In this document: positions 7,909-12,841 of the stretch, piece after piece
How the letters are laid out: every line of letters starts with the position of its first letter
How positions within the stretch are numbered: the stretch's first letter is position 1
NCBI GenBank assembly: GCA_947631375.1
Contig: CANRLD010000034.1
Coordinates: forward strand, 1 to 12,841
From: an uncultured Methylophaga sp.
GTDB taxonomy: Bacteria > Pseudomonadota > Gammaproteobacteria > Nitrosococcales > Methylophagaceae
Length of the DNA: 12,841 nucleotides
Direction of reading: 5' to 3'
The notes under the pieces: generated by a model
Databases searched by the model: none
The model's input: only the letters and a program-made list of their open reading frames with translations
Told to the model about the DNA's origin: nothing
Translations under genes and position numbers: made by a program

Positions 7909-8993
7909 TGAATACTCTGCAAGTAGCACTTGGTGATCGCAGTTATCCGATTTATATCGGTGAGAACCTGCTGGTTGAACAGGATTTATTCACGCCGCAC
8001 ATCCACGGCAAAGAAGTGTTGATTGTTACCAATGAAACTGTGGCGCCACTTTATCTTGAATCGCTGAAATCGACCCTGACAGATTATCGTGTTGAGGTGG
8101 CTATTCTGCCGGACGGAGAGCAATACAAAACGCTGGAAGTCATGCAGCGAATTTTTGATCGTCTCCTTGAAAACAAAATGTCGCGGAAAGTCACTATTAT
8201 TGCTTTGGGCGGCGGTGTTATTGGTGATATGGCCGGGTTCGCTGCAGCCTGCTATCAGCGTGGCGTACCGTTTATTCAGGTTCCCACCACCTTACTGTCT
8301 CAGGTTGATTCTTCTGTGGGCGGCAAAACGGCGGTCAATCACCCACTGGGAAAAAACATGATCGGCGCGTTTTATCAGCCACAATGCGTGCTGGCCGATA
8401 CGGCAACGTTGGCCACGCTGGATGATCGTCAGTTGTCTTCAGGATTGGCGGAAGTGATCAAATATGGCTTGATCAATGATGCCGAGTTTTTCGACTGGCT
8501 TGAGCAAAATATGTCCTTACTAGTTGCACGCGACCCGGCTGTGCTGGCCAAGGCGATTGCGCGGTCATGTCAGGATAAAGCCACGGTGGTGGCGGACGAT
8601 GAGCGGGAGCAGGGCGTCAGAGCGTTATTAAATCTTGGTCATACCTTTGGTCATGCAATCGAAACCGGTTATGGCTATGGCTATTATTTGCATGGTGAAG
8701 CGATTGCTATTGGTATGGTAATGGCTGCCGATCTATCACGGCGTATGGGCTGGTTGAGTGACGATAGTGTGGCGCGGATCCGGGCAATCATGCTGGCCGC
8801 CAATCTGCCAGTCACCGTGCAGGGGAAGGTCACGGCTGCTGACTTTATGGAGCTTATGTCGGTAGACAAAAAAGTCCAGGATGGGCAGATCCGCCTGGTG
8901 TTATTGCGAGACATCGGTCAGGCCGTTATTTGTGATGATTATGATGCACAATCTCTGGCAGAAACCTTGGCTGCGTTTACTTCTGATAATTAG
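7905..8993 (+). CDS. aroB: 3-dehydroquinate synthase
   Basis: Converts DAHP to 3-dehydroquinate, step two of the shikimate pathway, using NAD and a divalent metal. 362 residues, same length as E. coli AroB. Seen: NAD-binding GGGVIGDMAGFAAACYQRG, the PTTLLSQVDSSVGGKTAVNHP active-site block, GKNMIGAFYQP, and the metal ligands Glu183 (GLAEVIKYG), His246 (NLGHTFGHAIE) and His263 (LHGEAIAIGM), matching E. coli E184/H247/H264. The ATG at 7905 overlaps the aroK stop as ATGA; a second ATG follows directly, so the first residue is uncertain. Part of the aroK-aroB-damX-like unit. Confidence 0.97.
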   Translation: MMNTLQVALGDRSYPIYIGENLLVEQDLFTPHIHGKEVLIVTNETVAPLYLESLKSTLTDYRVEVAILPDGEQYKTLEVMQRIFDRLLENKMSRKVTIIALGGGVIGDMAGFAAACYQRGVPFIQVPTTLLSQVDSSVGGKTAVNHPLGKNMIGAFYQPQCVLADTATLATLDDRQLSSGLAEVIKYGLINDAEFFDWLEQNMSLLVARDPAVLAKAIARSCQDKATVVADDEREQGVRALLNLGHTFGHAIETGYGYGYYLHGEAIAIGMVMAADLSRRMGWLSDDSVARIRAIMLAANLPVTVQGKVTAADFMELMSVDKKVQDGQIRLVLLRDIGQAVICDDYDAQSLAETLAAFTSDN

Positions 8994-9001
8994 GCTGCGC
9001 A

Positions 9002-10708
9002 ATGATTACGGCTGCCGAACCGATATATATTTCGCGATTGGCGTTACAGTCAAACCCGTTCAGTGCCGAGTTTTCTGCTGCAGGATTATATCTGGGGGGA
9101 GAGGTCAAGCAGCGGCTGGATCTATTGCAGCATTTGCTGCGTGCTAATGACCGTATTCCCCTGCTCTACGGGGCCGAGGGGCTGGGAAAAACCACTACCT
9201 TGAAAGCGCTAATGCAGCGTGGTGGTGATGATTTGCGCTATTGCTTTATTCAGGCTGAAGCGGCGTTGACGACCCAGTTACTGGTGAGTCGCTGTCTGCA
9301 GGCTTTTGGTGCCCCGCAGGAAAGCATTTTTGGCAGCAATAATCTGCAGGTGTTGCAACAACGCTTGCAGCAACTACAAAACCTGAATATTCGTCCCGTG
9401 GTGTTAATTGATGATGTCAGTAAACTGGCGGACCCGGTACGGGAACAGCTAAAAATCTGGCTCGACTGGCAACAAAACGGTCATTACTTGTGGCGGGCGG
9501 TATTAACGGATATTTCTGCTCAGGCGTTCAGCGATAGTGAACGCATCCAGCCCTTGATGATCACCCCGCTTACCGAAGAAGAAACCGGCGCCTATTTGTT
9601 GCAGCGTTTACAAGGTGTGGGTTTTCAGGCTGAGTTGCCATTTACAGCGAAAAATCTGCGGAATTTTTATCGCCAGTCTGCAGGTTATCCCGCCAGATTA
9701 AATCGCACTGCGCATTTGTTCTTGCTTGGTCAAGGGCATGGCTGGCAGCCTTCATTGAACCTGAAACTCCCGGCAACCCCCAAATTACCGCTATTACCAA
9801 AATGGCATAAATGGTTGGCATGGGTGCCTGTCGGGGTCATCTTGATCTTGCTGTTGATTTATCAGCAAACAATTAATGATTGGTTGAGTGGTGATCAAAA
9901 TAGTCTGGAAGAAGAAGCTGCTAATAATGTCCTGACGGAAGAATTACCGATGGTCGTGGCGGATGCGCCGCCGGAGCTGGTTAGCGTCGAAGAGGCAGAT
10001 CGGCAGGAGCTTCTGGGTCTGCTGGAAGAGCTGGAACAGGCATCGGCGCAGCCTGATGAGAGTGAAGTTGCTGCCGATACACAGGCAGAACCTCCACCGG
10101 AGGCTTTCACTGCTGATGATGCATCTCTGTATGAGGCGGAGCCAGATCTGCCGGCTGATGCTACAGCTGAACAATCTGTTGCTGCTGTGGAGCCAGTTGA
10201 AGCAGAAACTGACACTGCCGCTATTACTGGCCAAGCGGTAGATCCGCCAGAAGATGCCGCGGCGGTTGAACAGCAGAACAGCGCTGTACAGCAAGAAGAA
10301 TCGGAGATTGTCGCGGTAGAGGTGCCAGCTGCCTCATCGGCAGCGCAGGATACAGCACCAGCTGAGCCGATTATTTATGAACCGCCGCAGCCGGAAATGC
10401 TAAGAGATAAGGAATGGATCCTCAAGCAGTCTGCAACGGCGTTTACCTTCCAGCTGATGGGAACCTGGAATCGCGCAGAAGTCGATACTTTTGTGAAAAA
10501 GTATGCACTTACTGGCAATGTTGCGGTGTTTGACAGTATGCGCGATGGCAAAGTCTGGTACTCGTTGATTTATGGTGTTTATCCATCAAAAGACGTTGCC
10601 ATGCGCTCCAGTAAGCAATGGGCAGCACCATTGAGCGGTCTTTCACCGTGGTTGAGGCGCTATGACGGTGTACAAAAACAAATTATAGAAAAGGCGCCAA
10701 CGCCTTAA
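9002..10708 (+). CDS. damX: DamX-like membrane protein: AAA-type ATPase plus SPOR domain
   Basis: Bitopic inner-membrane protein with a cytoplasmic ATPase-like domain and a periplasmic peptidoglycan-binding SPOR domain; SPOR domains recognise denuded glycan at the division site. 568 residues. Seen: N-terminal ExeA/AAA_22-type domain (about 20-245) with an intact Walker A G57-A-E-G-L-G-K-T64 and Walker B VVLIDD (Asp137/138); membrane helix about 272-288; a long acidic Ala/Pro/Glu-rich disordered linker (about 295-465); C-terminal SPOR domain (about 475-555, FTFQLMGTWN, WYSLIYGVYPSKDVAM). It starts eight bases after aroB, with only a weak AGG ribosome site. The symbol follows the conserved aroK-aroB-damX order; the linker is too diverged to confirm strict orthology. 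The 3' end overlaps the convergent decarboxylase gene by 26 bases. Confidence 0.88.
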   Translation: MITAAEPIYISRLALQSNPFSAEFSAAGLYLGGEVKQRLDLLQHLLRANDRIPLLYGAEGLGKTTTLKALMQRGGDDLRYCFIQAEAALTTQLLVSRCLQAFGAPQESIFGSNNLQVLQQRLQQLQNLNIRPVVLIDDVSKLADPVREQLKIWLDWQQNGHYLWRAVLTDISAQAFSDSERIQPLMITPLTEEETGAYLLQRLQGVGFQAELPFTAKNLRNFYRQSAGYPARLNRTAHLFLLGQGHGWQPSLNLKLPATPKLPLLPKWHKWLAWVPVGVILILLLIYQQTINDWLSGDQNSLEEEAANNVLTEELPMVVADAPPELVSVEEADRQELLGLLEELEQASAQPDESEVAADTQAEPPPEAFTADDASLYEAEPDLPADATAEQSVAAVEPVEAETDTAAITGQAVDPPEDAAAVEQQNSAVQQEESEIVAVEVPAASSAAQDTAPAEPIIYEPPQPEMLRDKEWILKQSATAFTFQLMGTWNRAEVDTFVKKYALTGNVAVFDSMRDGKVWYSLIYGVYPSKDVAMRSSKQWAAPLSGLSPWLRRYDGVQKQIIEKAPTP

Positions 10709-11849
10709 TCAAGATATCGCTGCGAACCCGCTGACCGGTAAAAACAGCGCGATACACTGTTTTTTGCTCAATGGTGGTGGTTGAAAATACCCCGCGGCGT
10801 ACCAAGTCTGATAACACAATATTATTTGGCGGCGTGAAGCATACAATCGCCGTTGGTGAATTTTGTACCCACCAGCCTTCCAGTGTCTTTAAATAGTCTG
10901 TAAAAAGCTTCGCCTGCTGTAATGTTGACTGAATGCGGGCGGCTAACCCGGTTTTGCCTTGTAGTTTCAACATTAACCATAGCGGTAATAATAACTCTGC
11001 ACCATACGATCCGGGTAAGACGTCACGGGGCGTTTGTTGCAGATAGCTGGCCGGGGCTTGAGAGTATGCAGGTGGTTTTTGATACAGCAATAGGCTGCAT
11101 GGACGAGGTACACCAAGGCTTTTGTGTGGATCAAAACAAACTGAGTCTGCCTGAGCAAATGTTGTCTCGGCTATCGTGGCGTCAATCAAGCTCAAAAAAC
11201 CGCCCCAGGCGGCATCAAGGTGTAACCAGCAGGGATGACGCCCGGTCGCCTGACGAATTTGTCGGACATTATCGAGTTGGCCGCTACCGGTGGTGCCGAT
11301 AGTGCCGATGATCGCCATCGGTGGTTGCTGTTCACAGGCTTGTTCAAGCAGGTTGATGTCTATCTGTTGTCGGTTATTGCTGGGAATTAGTTGTAATTGC
11401 AATTGCAGAATATCGCAGGCTTTGGCAATCGAATAGTGACATTGGTCACTGGCATAAACTATTTTGCTGTAAGCACCAAACTGCTTACGCGCCTGCCACA
11501 GTGCTTCAAGATTAGCATAGCTACCACCATGCGTAGCATGGGCATAAGACTGGCCGAATAATGGACAGAAAAAAGCCATGACTTGCCGCTCAATTTCGCT
11601 CAGTTGAGGATAAAGCTCTGCTGATAGCAGATTGCCAGGATGCTGGCCTGCCAGGATATGGCCGATAAATGCCTGCTCATCTACCGCTGAGGTCATATGT
11701 GCTGCCCAGTCTGCTTTGTCGGGATCTGCTGTCGACTCAATCAGCGTTAATAATTGTTGATAAACGGCTTGATTGTCAGTGGCTGACAGAGCGGTGTCTT
11801 TGCTGAGCTGTGCCTGCAGATAGTCCAGTAAAACCGTAGTCAGCGTCAT
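10683..11849 (-). CDS. Group II PLP-dependent decarboxylase, MfnA-like (putative L-tyrosine decarboxylase)
   Basis: Fold-type I PLP enzyme of the group II amino acid decarboxylase family, predicted cytoplasmic. 388 residues, close to archaeal MfnA (about 396) and shorter than bacterial glutamate (about 466) or lactic-acid-bacterial tyrosine decarboxylases. Seen: phosphate-binding THGGSYANLEALWQAR, YASDQCHYSIAKACDIL, GTIGTTGSGQLDNVRQI, LHLDAAWGGF with the PLP-pyridine Asp212, and FDPHKSLGVPRPCSLL with the Schiff-base Lys243. All PLP residues are present. The start overlaps the preceding kinase gene (ATGA), implying coupling. Neighbouring pabB and an MfnE-like kinase suggest methanofuran/methylofuran synthesis (tyrosine to tyramine). 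Substrate is inferred; aspartate, glutamate or diaminobutyrate cannot be excluded from sequence alone. Confidence 0.82.
   Translation of the reverse strand: MTLTTVLLDYLQAQLSKDTALSATDNQAVYQQLLTLIESTADPDKADWAAHMTSAVDEQAFIGHILAGQHPGNLLSAELYPQLSEIERQVMAFFCPLFGQSYAHATHGGSYANLEALWQARKQFGAYSKIVYASDQCHYSIAKACDILQLQLQLIPSNNRQQIDINLLEQACEQQPPMAIIGTIGTTGSGQLDNVRQIRQATGRHPCWLHLDAAWGGFLSLIDATIAETTFAQADSVCFDPHKSLGVPRPCSLLLYQKPPAYSQAPASYLQQTPRDVLPGSYGAELLLPLWLMLKLQGKTGLAARIQSTLQQAKLFTDYLKTLEGWWVQNSPTAIVCFTPPNNIVLSDLVRRGVFSTTTIEQKTVYRAVFTGQRVRSDILIKALAPFL
10691..10706. terminator. Possible terminator hairpin within the convergent gene overlap
   Basis: AAGGCG (10691-10696) and CGCCTT (10701-10706) form a perfect stem with a 4-base loop, lying inside the 26-base overlap of two convergent coding regions. 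Read on the minus strand the stem is followed by TTTTCTATAATTTG, resembling a weak intrinsic terminator for the decarboxylase operon. On the plus strand there is no T tract. Confidence 0.4.
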
Positions 11850-12424
11850 AAAAAGAGTGTAATGGCTGTGTTGGGAAACGGGTCGACATCGTGAAAACTG
11901 ACGATTTGCGTTGCAACAGGATGTTGCTGATATAACCCCGTAAAGCCATCATCAATAATTGTTTTATGATTAAGCTGCTGAAGATCGCCGGTGTCAGGCC
12001 GTATGCGTTTTATCAGGGTCAATTGCTGGACAGCAGGCAGTTGCTGGGCAAACCATAATGCCAGGCTGTCAGAGGTTATTTGCCAGTTTTGCGCAATATC
12101 TGCATCCAGTAGTCGGGCATCCGGAATCCAGATGGATAGCTTGGGTGTTGCAGCGACAGCAGCAGGAATATTGACAATCGTTGCCGATGGTTGCAGGCCA
12201 TGAAGCAACAGGCCAAACTGGGCCATCGCAAGGATCGCCATATGATGCGCACTGCGATCATCAAATTTATGCTGTTGTTGCGCTTGACGTACCTGATCAG
12301 CAAAAGGGCCACCTCCCGGCACAATAACCAGCGGTTGTTGTTGAGAGAGCGTATGCAGGCGCGTTAACCAGCGATTAAGGTTGGGAGCGTTGTACAGGCT
12401 GCCGCCCAGTTTAACAATATGCAT
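11846..12424 (-). CDS. Small amino-acid-kinase-fold protein, MfnE-like
   Basis: Member of the aspartate/glutamate/uridylate kinase superfamily, predicted cytoplasmic, 192 residues. Seen: N-terminal VKLGGSL (Lys5, Gly7-Gly8-Ser9) for phosphate binding, IVPGGGPFADQVR (34-46), DDRSAHHMAILAMAQFG (55-71), ITSDSLALWFAQQL near residue 120, and VDPFPNTAI near the C-terminus. It is shorter than glutamate 5-kinase, acetylglutamate kinase or PyrH, and lacks their substrate-specific segments. In archaea MfnE of this superfamily phosphorylates aminomethylfuranylmethyl phosphate to the diphosphate in methanofuran synthesis; similar short kinases occur with H4MPT-pathway genes in methylotrophs. The ATG abuts the pabB stop with no gap, and the TGA overlaps the decarboxylase ATG. 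Role inferred from motifs plus neighbours. Confidence 0.75.
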   Translation of the reverse strand: MHIVKLGGSLYNAPNLNRWLTRLHTLSQQQPLVIVPGGGPFADQVRQAQQQHKFDDRSAHHMAILAMAQFGLLLHGLQPSATIVNIPAAVAATPKLSIWIPDARLLDADIAQNWQITSDSLALWFAQQLPAVQQLTLIKRIRPDTGDLQQLNHKTIIDDGFTGLYQQHPVATQIVSFHDVDPFPNTAITLFL

Positions 12425-12841
12425 TTAACGTAAGGATTCAACGAGTTTCAACATGGCAGCGGCCTTGTCTGCTACTTCCTGATATTCTTCGTCAGCGTTG
12501 GAGTCAGCAACAATGCCACCTCCGGCCCAGAAACGCAGCCGGTTATCACTAAACACCAGCGTGCGAATGGTGATATTACTGTCCATATTGCCGTCGAAAC
12601 CAATATAAGCCATGCTGCCGCAATACACCCCGCGACGTTGTGGCTCCAGTTCTTCGATAATTTCCATTGCCCGCAGTTTGGGGGCGCCAGTGATTGAACC
12701 ACCGGGAAAGCAGGCGCGTAGCAGACTCACCGCGTGCTGATCTTCTGCTAGGGTGCCGGTAATGGTGCTGACGAGATGATGGACGGTGGCGAAAGATTCC
12801 AGTGCAAACGGGCTCGGCACCTTGATTGATCCCGGTATGCA
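12425..12841 (-). CDS. pabB: Aminodeoxychorismate synthase component I (PabB), C-terminal part
   Basis: Converts chorismate to 4-amino-4-deoxychorismate with ammonia from PabA, on the way to p-aminobenzoate. The last 138 residues are in the window; the frame stays open to the right edge, so the N-terminal two thirds lie outside. Seen: PGSIKVPSPF, TVHHLVSTITG, RACFPGGSITGAPKLRAMEIIEELEP and AGGGIVADSNADEEYQEV, the chorismate-binding core, close to E. coli PabB. FPGGSITGAPK favours PabB over TrpE. A GTG at 12820 is an internal valine, not the start, since conserved sequence continues upstream. p-Aminobenzoate feeds folate and, in H4MPT-containing organisms, methanopterin. Head of the visible pabB-kinase-decarboxylase unit. 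Confidence 0.95.
   Translation of the reverse strand, partial: CIPGSIKVPSPFALESFATVHHLVSTITGTLAEDQHAVSLLRACFPGGSITGAPKLRAMEIIEELEPQRRGVYCGSMAYIGFDGNMDSNITIRTLVFSDNRLRFWAGGGIVADSNADEEYQEVADKAAAMLKLVESLR

Noticed and set aside
9890..10400. Low-complexity acidic stretch as a separate gene, repeat array or transferred segment
   Set aside because: It is in frame between the membrane helix and the SPOR domain and is typical of the disordered linker in DamX-like proteins; the antisense frames here are composition artefacts.
10922..11302. 126-residue plus-strand open frame
   Set aside because: Lies entirely antisense to the decarboxylase gene, whose PLP motifs are intact; no recognisable domain and no ribosome site. 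Shadow frame.
10683..11849. Glutamate decarboxylase or sphingosine-phosphate-lyase-like assignment
   Set aside because: The protein is too short and lacks the longer terminal regions of those enzymes; its length and neighbours fit MfnA-like enzymes better, although the substrate is unproven.
12818..12820. GTG as start of a short 131-residue gene
   Set aside because: Conserved PabB sequence (PGSIK) continues in frame upstream to the window edge, so this is an internal valine of a truncated gene.
12425..12841. Anthranilate synthase component I (trpE) as an alternative to pabB
   Set aside because: FPGGSITGAPK, the ELEPQRR stretch and overall similarity fit PabB better than TrpE.
1..12841. Mobile elements, CRISPR arrays, tRNA or rRNA genes, phage or defence systems
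   Set aside because: Nearly every base is accounted for by conserved core genes; no terminal repeats, transposase motifs, spaced direct repeats or tRNA-like cloverleaf were seen.

Overview
The window looks like chromosomal DNA from a gammaproteobacterium. The order divergent PBP1A gene / pilMNOPQ / aroK / aroB / DamX-like SPOR gene is a well-known gammaproteobacterial arrangement (compare Pseudomonas ponA-pilMNOPQ-aroK-aroB). The proteins read as vertically inherited core genes. No mobile element, CRISPR array, tRNA or rRNA was found, and coding density is very high.

Layout. Positions 1-2182 (minus strand) hold most of a class A penicillin-binding protein (PBP1A), cut by the left edge. Positions 2183-2368 are a divergent intergenic region with candidate promoters and a small hairpin. 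Positions 2369-7286 (plus) hold the type IV pilus alignment and secretin operon pilM-N-O-P-Q, whose first four genes overlap by about one base at each junction. A strong intrinsic terminator at 7311-7344 separates pilQ from aroK (shikimate kinase), aroB (3-dehydroquinate synthase) and a membrane-anchored AAA-type ATPase with a C-terminal SPOR domain (DamX-like). From 10683 to the right edge the strand switches. Read 5'->3' on the minus strand, this part encodes the C-terminal part of PabB, a small amino-acid-kinase-fold protein, and a short group II PLP decarboxylase. The three genes abut or overlap like one translationally coupled operon.

How the genes work together. PilM (cytoplasmic), PilN and PilO (inner membrane), PilP (lipoprotein) and PilQ (outer-membrane secretin) form the trans-envelope alignment complex of the type IV pilus. 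PBP1A and the SPOR protein act on or bind the same peptidoglycan layer that PilQ must cross. AroK and AroB make chorismate precursors, and chorismate is the substrate of PabB.

Most interesting part. The minus-strand trio pabB / MfnE-like kinase / MfnA-like decarboxylase is best explained as cofactor biosynthesis for tetrahydromethanopterin (which needs p-aminobenzoate) and methanofuran/methylofuran (which in archaea needs tyrosine decarboxylase MfnA and kinase MfnE). If that is right, the host is a methylotrophic gammaproteobacterium using H4MPT-linked C1 oxidation (a Methylophaga- or Methylococcales-like organism). It may also make a tyramine-type furan cofactor. This is inference from family resemblance and operon structure; no C1 enzyme itself lies in the window.
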